Origin: Candidatus Methanophagaceae archaeon
Lineage (GTDB): Archaea; Halobacteriota; Syntropharchaeia; Alkanophagales; Methanospirareceae
Length of the DNA: 64,000 nt
Direction: 5' to 3'
Assembly (NCBI GenBank): GCA_003194435.1
Contig: PQXC01000009.1
Span: 18,296 to 82,295, forward strand
Below, one piece after another: positions 42,485-52,454 of this stretch. Made by a program: the position numbers and the translations under genes. The stretch's first letter is position 1, and every line of letters begins with the position of its first letter. The notes under the pieces are model-generated. The model ran no database searches, was not told the DNA's origin, and worked only from the letters and a program-made list of their open reading frames with translations.

Positions 42485-43927
42485 CTACTGCGCATCGCTT
42501 CGTAAGTCGTAAGCTTGAATTTTATCCACGAGTTTTATACGAACCTCCTTCGGCTCCGCACGCCCGCGTGTATACTTCATCACCTGTCCGACGAGGAAGT
42601 TCAATGCCTCGTTCTTACCCGCAAGATAATCAGCAACAGCATTTTTGTTAGCCTTTATCACTGCATCTATCGCCACATCTATCTCAGTCGGGCTGATGGT
42701 TGCCAGCTTCTTACGCTTTATTATCTCATCCGGCTTGCCACCTCTGTCCAGCATCTCCCTTATCAACACTGTTGCACCCCGTTCTGTGATTATCCCCTGC
42801 TTTAAATATCGTAAGATGGCGACGAAATCGTCAGGAGAGAGCCTCTTTATAGCTTCACGCATTGTTATAGACCGATAATTCAATTCTCCCTTCAGAACAT
42901 CCGCAATCCATGTGGCACTCAATTTAGGGTCTATCCTCGATGCCACAGCCTCATAAAAATCCGCTACATGTTTATCGGATGTGAGTGCAGTTGCATGCTC
43001 TGGTGTTATTGAATATTGTGTTATGAACCTCTTCCGCTTCTCATCAGGCAACTCAGGTATCTCCGCCTTCAGGTCTAACACGGACTCGGCGATACGAATG
43101 GGTACGAGATCGGGCTCAGGGAAGTAGCGATAATCCTCTTCAAATTCTTTCGTGCGCATCGAAATTGTTATACCACGCACTTCATCGTAGTGGCGTGTCT
43201 CCTGCTTGACTTTTAAACCCCGTCGTAATAAATTCTTCTGTCTCGTTATCTCGAATGACAATGCACGTTCTACACCTTTATATGATGATATGTTCTTGAC
43301 CTCCGCTCGCTCACCACCTGCCACTGATATATTGGCATCAACGCGCATTGCACCCTCCAGGTCCCCATTAAATACACCCAGGTACTCCAGAATACTCCTC
43401 AACTTATTGAGAAATATCCGCGCTTCTTTCGGTGACCGGAGGTCAGGCTCGGTTACTATCTCCACCAGTGGTATTCCGGAGCGGTTGTAATCAACGAGCG
43501 CATACTTCGCGGTATCTATCGTACCCTTATATACCAGCCTGCCCGGGTCCTCTTCGATATGCACCCTCCTTATCCTTATCTCTCGCTCCTCGCCATCACT
43601 CTCTATTCGCACCAAGCCATTGAATGCGATAGGGAAATCATATTGCGTTATCTGGAATCCACGCGGGAGGTCAGGATAGTAATAATTCTTGCGATAGAAG
43701 ATTATCTCCGGCTGCACTTCACAGCCCAGTGCGAGTGCTACTTTTATACCATACCTTATTGCTTGCTCATTCACAGTGGGTAAAGCACCTGGCAAACCCA
43801 GACAGACCGCACACACATGCGTATTTGGTTCTGCATTATGATAATCAGTAGAGCAGGGGCAGAATAGTTTCGATCTGGTGAGAAGCTGTGCATGACATTC
43901 CAATCCAATCTTCACCTCGCTCTCCAT
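42485..43927 (-). CDS. gatB: Glu-tRNA(Gln)/Asp-tRNA(Asn) amidotransferase subunit B
   Basis: This 480-aa subunit has the start KIGLECHAQLLTRSKLFC and a zinc site (CPC and CAVC). The activation-site segment YYPDLPRGFQITQYD and the C-terminal YqeY-like tail end before KLVDKIQ. The absence of a GAD insertion and the length rule out GatE. It would correct mischarged tRNA with GatA and GatC, which are not in the window. gltX, which may charge the substrate tRNA, is 165 bp away on the other strand. Confidence 0.95.
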   Translation of the reverse strand: MESEVKIGLECHAQLLTRSKLFCPCSTDYHNAEPNTHVCAVCLGLPGALPTVNEQAIRYGIKVALALGCEVQPEIIFYRKNYYYPDLPRGFQITQYDFPIAFNGLVRIESDGEEREIRIRRVHIEEDPGRLVYKGTIDTAKYALVDYNRSGIPLVEIVTEPDLRSPKEARIFLNKLRSILEYLGVFNGDLEGAMRVDANISVAGGERAEVKNISSYKGVERALSFEITRQKNLLRRGLKVKQETRHYDEVRGITISMRTKEFEEDYRYFPEPDLVPIRIAESVLDLKAEIPELPDEKRKRFITQYSITPEHATALTSDKHVADFYEAVASRIDPKLSATWIADVLKGELNYRSITMREAIKRLSPDDFVAILRYLKQGIITERGATVLIREMLDRGGKPDEIIKRKKLATISPTEIDVAIDAVIKANKNAVADYLAGKNEALNFLVGQVMKYTRGRAEPKEVRIKLVDKIQAYDLRSDAQ

Positions 43928-44092
43928 AGTCTACTTACCTCACTTTCTCATTCACTCTCACTATATTACTGTTGCTATTACTTACAACTGTGCCCAATAC
44001 AATTCATAATTATCTTGCCTTGTATAGTATAAAACACAACAAGCACAACACCAGACACGACATCAACCAGGATATAGATATAGAGGTAGAGG

Positions 44093-45805
44093 ATGAAGAA
44101 AGAGATAAGGAGATATGCGCTGGAGAATGCCGTGAGATATGGCAAACCGCCGCGGGTGGATGCGGTATTGAAGCGCGTTCTTGGTGAGCATCCGGAATTG
44201 AGGAAGGATGCGCGAAGAGTTGCCAGATTGGTAGCAGATGAGATAAAGGATATAGAATCGAAGGGATTAGATGAGTGGAATGCGGAATTGAGGCTTATAG
44301 CGCCAGAAATGGCAGGCACGAGCACGAAGCGAGAGAGCAGAGAGGAGACAAAACTGCCGGAACTGCCACTGAGCGGTCATGATAAGAAGGTCGTTATGCG
44401 ATTCGCACCCAATCCGAATGGCGCAGCCACGCTTGGCAGTGCCCGCGGCATAGTTATCAATTCCGAATATGCGAAGATGTACAAAGGCAAGTTTATCCTC
44501 AGATTTGACGATACCGACCCACTGTTGAAGCGTCCGATGCTGGAGGCTTATGAGTGGTATATTGAAGACTGTGAATGGCTTGATGCCACGCCAGACGAAG
44601 TGATTGTGGCATCGGAACGTATGGATTTGTATTACCGGTATGGTAAAGAGCTGATAGAGCGAGGTATGGCATACGTGTGCCTCTGCACGCAGGAGGAGTT
44701 CAAAGTTTATAAAGAGCGGATGCGAGCATGCCCACATCGCACTGCGGACGTTGAGACGAACATGGAGAACTGGGATAGGATGCTGAGTGGCTTTTACGAG
44801 GAGAAGGAAGCGGTGCTGAGGATAAAGACAGATATGGCTAATGAAGACCCGGCTTTAAGAGATTGGGTTGCATTCAGGATATTGAAGAGGGAGCACCCAC
44901 GCGTTGGCATGCGATACATTGTGTGGCCCACACTGGATTTTGAATCCGGGATAGAAGACCATCTACTTGGTATAACGCACATATTGAGGGGCAAAGACCT
45001 GATGAAATCAGAGAAGCGGCAGCGATTCCTCTATGACTATCTCGGCTGGCAATATCCAGTAACGACACTCTGGGGCAAGATAAAGGTATATGAGTTTGGC
45101 AAATTCAGCACCTCAGAGCTGAGGAAGGGCATAGAGCGTGGTGAATATGATGGCTGGGACGACCCGAGGTTGCCAACATTGAGGGCACTGCGCAGACGTG
45201 GATTTCAACCTGAGGCGATTCGGAACTTCTTTATTGCTATGGGCGTTTCTCAGAACGATATCTCAGTGAGCATGAAGAACCTGTATGCAGAGAACAGGAA
45301 GATTGTGGACGCTCGTGCCATGCGGTACTTCTTTGTACACAGACCTGTGGAGATGATATTGAAGTTGAAGAATGGGAATGGCAAATCAAAAACATTTGTT
45401 GCAAGGGCATTGAAGCACCCCTCAAGGAGTGATTATCGTGAGATAAGAACTGGCAACAGGGTATATGTGAGTGGAGCCGACTTTGAGAAGCTGCGTAAAG
45501 GGCAGCGAATAAGGCTGAAATACCTGTGCACAGTAGAGATAGAGGATACCATGCCCCTGATTGCGCGAATCATAGAAGATAAAGGAGAAGGAGGAGAGGA
45601 AAGAGGAGGAGAAGACATGATTATCCACTGGGCACCTGACAATGGTATAAGGGTGAGGGTGAGGAAGCCGGAGTGCATAGAAGAGGGTATAGGCGAGCCC
45701 TTAATTGCTTCAGAACTGGGTAATGTCGTGCAGTTCGAGCGATACGGGTTCGTCAGGATAGATTCGGTCTCTGATAGCGTGGTAGTTGCATATTTTACGC
45801 ATTGA
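44093..45805 (+). CDS. gltX: Glutamyl-tRNA synthetase (archaeal type)
   Basis: This 570-aa class I synthetase has an archaeal N-terminal helical extension (1-95). The HIGH-equivalent is MRFAPNPNGAATLGSARG, the LGS-type variant of methanogen GluRS rather than HIGH. FDDTDP follows, then KFSTSELRKG as KMSKS-equivalent, and the beta-barrel anticodon-binding domain (about 420-570), as in GlnRS-like archaeal enzymes. It has a GAGGTAGAGG ribosome-binding site. It probably also supplies Glu-tRNA(Gln) to the amidotransferase. Confidence 0.95.
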   Translation: MKKEIRRYALENAVRYGKPPRVDAVLKRVLGEHPELRKDARRVARLVADEIKDIESKGLDEWNAELRLIAPEMAGTSTKRESREETKLPELPLSGHDKKVVMRFAPNPNGAATLGSARGIVINSEYAKMYKGKFILRFDDTDPLLKRPMLEAYEWYIEDCEWLDATPDEVIVASERMDLYYRYGKELIERGMAYVCLCTQEEFKVYKERMRACPHRTADVETNMENWDRMLSGFYEEKEAVLRIKTDMANEDPALRDWVAFRILKREHPRVGMRYIVWPTLDFESGIEDHLLGITHILRGKDLMKSEKRQRFLYDYLGWQYPVTTLWGKIKVYEFGKFSTSELRKGIERGEYDGWDDPRLPTLRALRRRGFQPEAIRNFFIAMGVSQNDISVSMKNLYAENRKIVDARAMRYFFVHRPVEMILKLKNGNGKSKTFVARALKHPSRSDYREIRTGNRVYVSGADFEKLRKGQRIRLKYLCTVEIEDTMPLIARIIEDKGEGGEERGGEDMIIHWAPDNGIRVRVRKPECIEEGIGEPLIASELGNVVQFERYGFVRIDSVSDSVVVAYFTH

Positions 45806-45813
45806 ACGTTGTT

Positions 45814-47061
45814 TCATCCCTTCACTCTCAAAAGATATACCGTCGCCAATAGCCCTGAGATTACGAGAGCGAGTTCAAATCCCGGTATCTTTTTCTTTTC
45901 TCTTTCTTCACCTATTGGATATGGATTTTCTGGCTGTCTTACAGCGGAAATATTTTCTGATGGTGTAAAATAATTCTCAAAAGGCTCTATTAGGGGATAA
46001 TAGTCTTTGTCTTTATCTGAATCTACCGGGAGATAAGGATGGTCTCCAATTCCGTCTTTTTCATCATCTCGATCAATATAATCATCCCAGTAGTTGCCTA
46101 AGTAGCTTGTGTAAGTCTTGCCGTTGTAGGTATAGGCTATTTCTGACGTGGAATTCCAGATGTTGGCTGAACCCTCAGAATAAGGGCTAAGGTAAACAGA
46201 TGTAACGTGGTCAGTGTTGTTTATAAAGTTATTCAGGTATACTTTGTTGTTGCTTGAACGTCGTTGCAGGCTGATGCCGTAGTTGTTATCCGACACCACG
46301 TTATTCACGAAGATATTGTTGTTGCTCGAATAAAACACGAAAATGCCGAGTTTATTATTCGATACTACGTTGTTCATGAGGGTATTGTTGTTACTCGAAA
46401 AACCCAAGTAAATGCCGTACTTGTTGTTCAACGCTTTGTTGTTTAAGAGCGTATTATTGCTCAGGTCATAGAGGGAAATGCCACAGTCGCTGTTCGCGTT
46501 TGCAGTATTGTTCATGAGCGTGTTGCTATTGCTTGAAGAACCCAGATATATACCAAAATTATTGTTCAATGCCCTGTTGTTCACGAGCATATTATTACAC
46601 GAAGAAGACAAGAAGATACCGAAGTTGTTCTCCGATACAGTATTGTTAGATATATCGCAATATTTTACATCAGAAAGAAGGATCCCATGCCCTGCTCGAC
46701 GAACAAAAGAATGATTTTCGATGATTGTCCTACCCGTTGCATTCTTAATTGTAAATCCGCTTATGTTAACGTAATCCGCGGTTACATTAAAGGCAACGTC
46801 GCCTGTTGCGCTACTTATAATCGTACGCGAGGGACCATTTTCAGATTGAATCGTTAAACGCTTGTTCACATCCACGTTTTCCGTGTAAGTCCCATCCCTC
46901 ACAATAATCGTATCTCCAGCGGAGGCATTATCCACCGCCCACTGAATCTTTACATAGTTGTCAGGCACGTAAATCGTTTTTGCGGACACCACACCTGCGA
47001 AAGCACCGAGGAACATAAACGCTATGCAGACCCCAAATAAGGGATATTTAATAGTTCCCAT
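45814..47061 (-). CDS. NosD-like beta-helix surface protein with PGF-CTERM-like end
   Basis: This 415-aa protein starts at ATG 47061, 6 bases after GGGAGGAG; the ORF track's 47088 adds nine charged residues. A signal peptide precedes KTIYVPDNYVKIQWAVDNASAGDTIIV. A right-handed parallel beta-helix follows, with repeated NNTL(L/M)NN-type turns (about 120-300, PbH1 repeats of ~23 aa). The C-terminus has IPGFELALVISGLLATVYLL, a PGF-CTERM-like anchor. Such proteins bind or process surface glycans or metals (NosD), but no active site is visible. Confidence 0.82.
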   Translation of the reverse strand: MGTIKYPLFGVCIAFMFLGAFAGVVSAKTIYVPDNYVKIQWAVDNASAGDTIIVRDGTYTENVDVNKRLTIQSENGPSRTIISSATGDVAFNVTADYVNISGFTIKNATGRTIIENHSFVRRAGHGILLSDVKYCDISNNTVSENNFGIFLSSSCNNMLVNNRALNNNFGIYLGSSSNSNTLMNNTANANSDCGISLYDLSNNTLLNNKALNNKYGIYLGFSSNNNTLMNNVVSNNKLGIFVFYSSNNNIFVNNVVSDNNYGISLQRRSSNNKVYLNNFINNTDHVTSVYLSPYSEGSANIWNSTSEIAYTYNGKTYTSYLGNYWDDYIDRDDEKDGIGDHPYLPVDSDKDKDYYPLIEPFENYFTPSENISAVRQPENPYPIGEEREKKKIPGFELALVISGLLATVYLLRVKG

Positions 47062-47223
47062 GTTTTTCTCCTCCCTTCGTTTTTCCATTTCTCATTACTT
47101 ACAATTGCTTTTGCTTTCTTCATTTTCTCAATTCCATTTCCCGATTTAGAGGAAACATACCTTATACCTTAATCTTAATCCCTTTTGGGAATTTTAAAAT
47201 TATGCACAACCGGAAGACTATAA

Positions 47224-49224
47224 ATGAGGAAGGTGGTGGAGTTGGATAAGGGAGAGCAATGGCATTTGCTGAGTCCAGAGGAAGTCTTGCAGAGACTTCG
47301 CACCACAGAAGCGGGACTATCTTCGGAAGAGGTGGAGAAGAGACAGCAGAGGTATGGCAAGAATGAGATAACAACGGCTGGCGACAGGATTTCCATACTG
47401 AAAATCCTCATTGCGCAATTCAACGCCCTTATTGTGATACTTCTGGTTGCTACGGTGATATCTGCGGCGTTCGGGAACATGATAGACGCAGCAGTTATAT
47501 TTGGTGCGGTTATACTCTGTGTGGCACTGGGCTTCTTATTTGAATTCAGGTCTGAGAAGGCGCTCAGGGCATTGAAGGAGATGGCTGCTCCTGCTGCCAC
47601 TGTTGTAAGAGCGGGAAAGGAGCAGAGGATAGCATCTAAGGAGATAGTGCCCGGGGATATACTCGTATTGCGTGCTGGAGACCGAATAGCTGCGGATGCA
47701 AGAGTGATAGCGGAAGAGAACCTCAAGGTGGACGAGTCGGCATTGACGGGCGAATCGGTAGGAGTGAATAAGCGAGTATCAGCGCTTGAAGCCGATGTGA
47801 TGATTGCAGATAGGAGTAATATGGTCTATTCAGGAACGACAGTGACGTATGGAAGAGGGAAAGCCGTGGTAACAGCAACGGGTATGCGAACCGAGTTAGG
47901 TAAGGTTGCGAGTATGCTGGCAGGAGCAAAAGAGGATGAGACACCACTGAAGACCCGGCTAAGGGAGATAGGACGGTGGTTGAGTGTCTCATATCTGGTT
48001 ATCTGTGCAAGTCTCTTTGCACTGGGTGTGCTCACCGGGGTTCCTCTACTACGTATGCTTCTATGGAGTATAAGCCTCGCAGTAGCGATAGTGCCAGAGA
48101 CGTTGCCGCTTATTATCACCGGAACGCTCGCACTGGGCGTGCAGAGGATGGCGAAGCGAAACGCAATAGTGAGGAAACTCCCGGCTGTTGAGACCCTGGG
48201 CTGTATAACCACGATATGCTCAGACAAGACAGGGACGCTGACGAAGAACGAAATGACCGTCCGCAGGGTCTATGCAGGTGGGAAGCTGATGGAAGTTACA
48301 GCGTGTGAACAATGTAAGGACGAAGACCTGAGATTGGCGCTCCAGATTGCAGCACTGTGCAACGATTCGCATCTGGTAAAGGAAGAGGAAGCAGATGGGG
48401 ATGGGCATAGGCATAGGTATGCGGTGAGTGGTGAGCCAACAGAAGCCGCACTGGTGGTAGCGGCGGAGGAAGCGGGCATGAATAAGGACGCATTGGAGAA
48501 GAGATTCCCGAGAGTGGGTGAGATACCGTTTGAACGAGAGAGGAAGAGGATGAGCACGGTTCATCTCGTGGAGGGTAGAACAGTGGCATACGTAAAAGGT
48601 GCGCCGGAAGTTCTGCTTGAGCTCTCCACTGGTATTTACCGCGGTGGTGAAGTTAGCAAGCTAACAGATGCAGTGAGGCGAGAAGTGCTGGAGATAAGCG
48701 ATAAGATGGCGGCAGAAGCTCTGCGTGTTATTGCAGTTGCGTATAGGGAATTATCGGATGAGGGAGATGGAGATGGAGAACAGGAGCAATACACTGCTGA
48801 AGTAGTAGAGAGCGACCTTGTTTTTGTCGGGCTTTTCGGTATGAGCGACCCGCCACGTGAAGAGGTGAAAGAAGCGATTGGTGAATGTAAGAAGGCGGGA
48901 ATAAAAGCAGTTATGATTACAGGCGACCATAAGTTGACGGCAGTGGCGATAGCAAAGGAGTTAGGAATGCTGTCATCTAACCGTGCTGAAGAAGTGCTGA
49001 CCGGCGTTGAACTGGACAAAATGAGTGATGATGAGCTTGAGAACCGCGTTGATAGTATAGCAGTCTATTCGAGGGTCTCTCCAGCACACAAATTGCGAAT
49101 CGTGAATGCATTGCGGAGAAAGGGTAACGTGGTTGCAATGACCGGCGATGGAATAATGCAGTTGCGTATAGGGAATTATCGGAGGAGGGAGAGGGAGAAC
49201 AGGAGCAATACACTGCTGAAGTAG
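47224..49224 (+). CDS. P-type cation ATPase, N-terminal part (frameshifted by duplication)
   Basis: This 666-aa reading frame matches a P-type Ca2+/cation ATPase (P-IIA/PMA1-like). It has a cation-ATPase N-terminal domain (LSPEEVLQRLRTTEAGLSSEE), the A-domain LTGES, the phosphorylation site CSDKTGTLTKNE, and the P-domain up to MTGDGI, where it is cut short. After a tandem duplication (48732-49156) the frame shifts and ends at 49222 with an unrelated tail (MQLRIGNYRRRE). If the duplicate were removed, the gene would run to 50393 as about 915 aa, the family's normal length. As it stands it lacks the last four transmembrane helices and is probably inactive alone. Confidence 0.9.
   Translation: MRKVVELDKGEQWHLLSPEEVLQRLRTTEAGLSSEEVEKRQQRYGKNEITTAGDRISILKILIAQFNALIVILLVATVISAAFGNMIDAAVIFGAVILCVALGFLFEFRSEKALRALKEMAAPAATVVRAGKEQRIASKEIVPGDILVLRAGDRIAADARVIAEENLKVDESALTGESVGVNKRVSALEADVMIADRSNMVYSGTTVTYGRGKAVVTATGMRTELGKVASMLAGAKEDETPLKTRLREIGRWLSVSYLVICASLFALGVLTGVPLLRMLLWSISLAVAIVPETLPLIITGTLALGVQRMAKRNAIVRKLPAVETLGCITTICSDKTGTLTKNEMTVRRVYAGGKLMEVTACEQCKDEDLRLALQIAALCNDSHLVKEEEADGDGHRHRYAVSGEPTEAALVVAAEEAGMNKDALEKRFPRVGEIPFERERKRMSTVHLVEGRTVAYVKGAPEVLLELSTGIYRGGEVSKLTDAVRREVLEISDKMAAEALRVIAVAYRELSDEGDGDGEQEQYTAEVVESDLVFVGLFGMSDPPREEVKEAIGECKKAGIKAVMITGDHKLTAVAIAKELGMLSSNRAEEVLTGVELDKMSDDELENRVDSIAVYSRVSPAHKLRIVNALRRKGNVVAMTGDGIMQLRIGNYRRRERENRSNTLLK
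48732..49156 (+). repeat. Tandem duplication copy 1 within the ATPase gene
   Basis: The 425-bp segment starting GCAGTTGCGTATAGGG (after a shared T) and ending GGAATAA is repeated directly in the next 419 bp. 425 is not a multiple of three, so copy 2 is out of frame with the first part. Confidence 0.92.
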
Positions 49225-49575
49225 TAGAGAGAGACCTTGTTTTTGTCGGGCTTTTCGGTATGAGCGACCCGCCACGTGAAGAGGTGAAAGAAGCGATTGG
49301 TGAATGTAAGAAGGCGGGAATAAAAGCAGTTATGATTACGGGCGACCATAAATTGACGGCGGTTGCAATAGCAAAGGAGTTAGGAATGCTGTCCTCTAAC
49401 CGTGATGAAGAAGTGCTGACCGGCGTTGAACTGGACAAAATGAGTGATGATGAGCTTGAGAACCGTGTTGATAGTATAGCGGTCTATTCAAGGGTATCTC
49501 CAGCACACAAATTGCGAATCGTGAATGCATTGCGGAGAAAGGGTAACGTGGTTGCAATGACCGGCGATGGAATAA
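49157..49575 (+). repeat. Tandem duplication copy 2 within the ATPase gene
   Basis: This is the second copy, 6 bp shorter in the GAGATGGAGATGGAG stretch and with about a dozen substitutions. Of these about ten are synonymous in the ATPase frame. Confidence 0.92.
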
Positions 49576-50393
49576 ACGATGCACCGGCATTGAAAAGTAG
49601 CGATGTGGGCGTGGCAATGAATTCCGGCACTGATGTGGCGAAAGAAGCATCTGATATGATTCTGGTTGATGATAACTTCGCAACCATCGTGGCAGCGATA
49701 AGAGAAGGTAGAGCCATTTACGATAATATGAGGAAGTATCTCACTTATGTGCTTTCTTATGCATTCGCAGAGGTATGTCTGCTGGGTGGTGCGTTCCTGT
49801 TTGGCATCTTCACTCGTGGAATGCCGCTGTTTCCACTCACTGCGATACAGATTTTATGGACGAATTTGGTAATAGAGGACCTGCCGGCAATGGGTCTGGG
49901 TCTCGAGCCACCGGAGAAGGATATAATGGAGCGTAAGCCGAGGGACCCCGAGGAGCGTGTATTTACAAGAAGAATAATTCATCTCTTAATACTCATGTCG
50001 GTGGTAATATCTTCTGGATGCTTTTTGATATTCCTGAGGTATTTACAGGTACAGACGGATGTGGATGTGAATGTGAATAAGGCACAGACGATGGTATTCG
50101 CAACACTTATACTTTATGAAGTTTTCAACGCCTTTAATTGCCGTTCTGAGCGACATTCTTTGCTGAGAATCGGCATATTTGCGAATAAATGGCTGATATT
50201 GGGTGTAATGGGTTCGCTCATGCTCATGGTTCTCGCAATACAGGTCCCTTTCACAGGTCGCTTCTTCCATACTGTTCGCCTGACTTCCTTTGACTGGGGC
50301 TTTGCGCTCGCTACGGGTGTTACCATTTTCTTTGCAGTAGAAGTTTGGAAGGCTTTGAACTTATCTTATGGAGAGGAAGTATCAGCTCAATAA
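49260..50393 (+). CDS. P-type cation ATPase, C-terminal part
   Basis: This 377-aa frame begins inside duplication copy 2 (MSDPPREEVKEAIGE). It repeats the end of the P-domain, now completed by MTGDGINDAPALKSSDVGVAM, and continues through the M4-M10 transmembrane region (LLGGAFLFGIF, then the LTAIQILWTNLV segment). It could be translated from ATG 49260, but without the phosphorylation domain it cannot be an active pump. Together the two frames are one broken gene, or the signature of an assembly join. Confidence 0.88.
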   Translation: MSDPPREEVKEAIGECKKAGIKAVMITGDHKLTAVAIAKELGMLSSNRDEEVLTGVELDKMSDDELENRVDSIAVYSRVSPAHKLRIVNALRRKGNVVAMTGDGINDAPALKSSDVGVAMNSGTDVAKEASDMILVDDNFATIVAAIREGRAIYDNMRKYLTYVLSYAFAEVCLLGGAFLFGIFTRGMPLFPLTAIQILWTNLVIEDLPAMGLGLEPPEKDIMERKPRDPEERVFTRRIIHLLILMSVVISSGCFLIFLRYLQVQTDVDVNVNKAQTMVFATLILYEVFNAFNCRSERHSLLRIGIFANKWLILGVMGSLMLMVLAIQVPFTGRFFHTVRLTSFDWGFALATGVTIFFAVEVWKALNLSYGEEVSAQ

Positions 50394-50636
50394 AATGTGG
50401 ATTTTAAAGAAGATTACGGGAAATGAGCCGTTGTGCTGGTTGTATTCGTTGCATTAGGATCGGTTTCTCATCTCGGAAAGGATAGGTTTGTCTTCCGTTC
50501 ACCGAATCGCCATCATTTACAAAATCCGCGAGGTTCTATACACGTTTGTCGTGCTCGATGTGCGTGTGTTCCTGAAATTAACCTCACTGATAGAACAAAG
50601 TTTTATTAAAAAACTTTTTTATCTTAAGTAAAAACG
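50394..50636. other. Intergenic spacer between the ATPase and UPF0282 genes
   Basis: I found no gene or RNA in this 243-bp spacer. A T-rich promoter-like stretch precedes the TTG start of the next gene. Confidence 0.4.
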
Positions 50637-51701
50637 TTGAGTGAAAAAATAACAATCAAGCCTGTTTGGTTTGATTCACTCGGTGCAAAGTCCTCATGCA
50701 CGCTGGTCAAGACCCCTGATGTAAAGATACTGATAGACCCTGGAATAGCAGCAATGCAGCCCTCTTTCCCCGCTCCGGCTGCAAAGAAGCGCGAGTGGCG
50801 CGATAAGGGCAGAGAAGCGATAAAAAGAGCAAGTAAAGAGGCAGATATAATTATTATCTCACATTACCATTATGACCACTTCTTCCCAACCGATTTAAGC
50901 ATTTACAAAGATAAGCTGGTGTTCGCAAAAAATCCTAACGAATACATAAACGACTCACAACGAGCCCGAGCAACCAGTTTCTATTCCTCTATCTGTGCGA
51001 CCTATGGAGGAACAGACCTTGAATCACTGGCGAAACCAAAGAGAAAGAGAAGCAGGAAGAAATATCCTGACCCATTGGCTGAGCTACCGATAGCCAGGCA
51101 CAAGGATTTTGGCGATTATAATAAAAGAAGAGCAGAACTATTAGAGAAAGGTAGAAGATGGTTCGATAGCAGAGTTGTTAACTGGATAAGAAATCCGGTG
51201 ATTCCAGAGCTCGATTTACCGGCGCTCAAAGTGAAATATCCAGAAGGAAAAGCGTTTAAATTCGGTAATACCACACTTCGATTCAGCAAACCGGTGTTTC
51301 ATGGCATAGAGTTCTCACGCGTTGGTTGGGTGTTTTATACGATTGTGGAGTACGAAACCGAGAAATTTGTTCATTCTTCTGACCTCAACGGTCCTGTAAT
51401 CGAAGATTATGCGCAGCAAATAATCCGTGAGAATCCGCAGGTGCTTATCCTGGATGGTCCCATGACCTATATGTTTGGCTATTTGCTGAACCGGATTAAT
51501 TTAAACCGGGCAGTGGAGAATGCCGCGGCGATTGTGCGTTCAATTGATGCGGAACTGATAATTTACGACCATCACCTGCCGCGAGAGAGGAGATTTCGCG
51601 AAAGGACTGAAAAGGTGTGGAGCACAGCAAAGGAAGCGAATAAGAAAGTCATGACTGCTGCGGAATTTCTGGGTAAGGAGCCGTCAGTGCTCGAAGGGTG
51701 A
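50637..51701 (+). CDS. UPF0282-family metallo-beta-lactamase-fold protein
   Basis: This 354-aa MBL-fold protein is of an archaeal-only family (UPF0282). Metal ligands are in SHYHYDHFFP and later HSSDLNGP and IIYDHHLPRE. A basic insertion (about 120-150, KPKRKRSRKKYPDP) may bind nucleic acid. The start codon is TTG 50637; no ATG lies near. A T-rich promoter-like region (50600-50630) precedes it. The function is unknown; a hydrolase or nuclease role is inferred from the fold. Confidence 0.85.
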   Translation: MSEKITIKPVWFDSLGAKSSCTLVKTPDVKILIDPGIAAMQPSFPAPAAKKREWRDKGREAIKRASKEADIIIISHYHYDHFFPTDLSIYKDKLVFAKNPNEYINDSQRARATSFYSSICATYGGTDLESLAKPKRKRSRKKYPDPLAELPIARHKDFGDYNKRRAELLEKGRRWFDSRVVNWIRNPVIPELDLPALKVKYPEGKAFKFGNTTLRFSKPVFHGIEFSRVGWVFYTIVEYETEKFVHSSDLNGPVIEDYAQQIIRENPQVLILDGPMTYMFGYLLNRINLNRAVENAAAIVRSIDAELIIYDHHLPRERRFRERTEKVWSTAKEANKKVMTAAEFLGKEPSVLEG

Positions 51702-51839
51702 TGTGCGCTGCGCTCGGAACTCCAGTCAGTTAAATCAGAGGTTTAGACATACTAAGACTGAAAAAGCTGAATGATCACGAGCCCAGATTTTGATATAGAC
51801 ACCTTGACTGAACTTCGGTTTTAAATCTGTAAGCATTCA

Positions 51840-51920
51840 TATCAAATAAAAACATAAAAAATAAAAATATAAAACATATAAAAAATTCGCGTTCTCTCTT
51901 TTTTCTCTTATTTTTCCTTT
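51840..51920 (-). terminator. T-rich terminator region of the pilin gene
   Basis: Read on the minus strand, several oligo-T runs (TTTTTTAT, TTTTATATTTTTATTTTTTATG) follow the pilin stop at 51927. Archaeal RNA polymerase can stop at such T-rich tracts; no stem is needed. Confidence 0.5.
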
Positions 51921-51926
51921 ATACGA

Positions 51927-52454
51927 CTATGTCACCGTTACACGCTGCAATATGCTGTCACTTGGTACGTGTACCACTGCAATCGAATCACTAACATTGA
52001 GCTGCCCGAACTCCATCGATATCTGGTCGCCGGGCTCGAAATTTGGTTTCCATGCTGCAGTATAGTTACTGTTATTCATTTTAAGCCAATGTATCTGACT
52101 ACTACCTACAGTTGCACCGTTCAACCTCACTTCTAAGTTATTCCACTTACCACTGGCATCGGAAGCATTAGCGGCTTTAAAAGCATCTACGATTGTATCA
52201 CCGCCATGATGGTAGACGGTTACTTTTACATCAGTACCGGGCTTCACACCTTCCACCACGAGTGCAGTGCTCGGTGCTTTATTCACACCGCCGATGATGC
52301 CATAAGCGAAGGCAGCAACCACCGCTGCTATGATCACCACTATCGCGATCATCATGATGACACCGATAACCGGCGATACTGCGTCTTCATCTGCTCTCAG
52401 TTGCTTCTGTCTTGCTCGCTCTTTCGCTTGCTCTTCTTTTTCTTCTTTCTTCAT
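51927..52454 (-). CDS. Type IV pilin-like protein with class III signal peptide
   Basis: This 175-aa protein has a charged N-terminus (Lys/Glu/Arg-rich, about 1-22). The motif DEDAVSPVIGVIMMIAIVVII is that of archaeal pilins: the prepilin peptidase cuts before the hydrophobic helix, which then packs the filament core. The rest (about 50-175) is a beta-rich head with NNSNYTAAW and other sites. Prepilin peptidase at 16575 may process it. A GGGGGTGAT ribosome-binding site precedes it. Confidence 0.88.
   Translation of the reverse strand: MKKEEKEEQAKERARQKQLRADEDAVSPVIGVIMMIAIVVIIAAVVAAFAYGIIGGVNKAPSTALVVEGVKPGTDVKVTVYHHGGDTIVDAFKAANASDASGKWNNLEVRLNGATVGSSQIHWLKMNNSNYTAAWKPNFEPGDQISMEFGQLNVSDSIAVVHVPSDSILQRVTVT

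Noticed and set aside
51702-51926. Possible box C/D RNA between UPF0282 and the pilin
   Set aside because: TGAT- and CTGA-like words occur but the boxes and spacing do not fit; the region is AT-rich spacer plus terminator.
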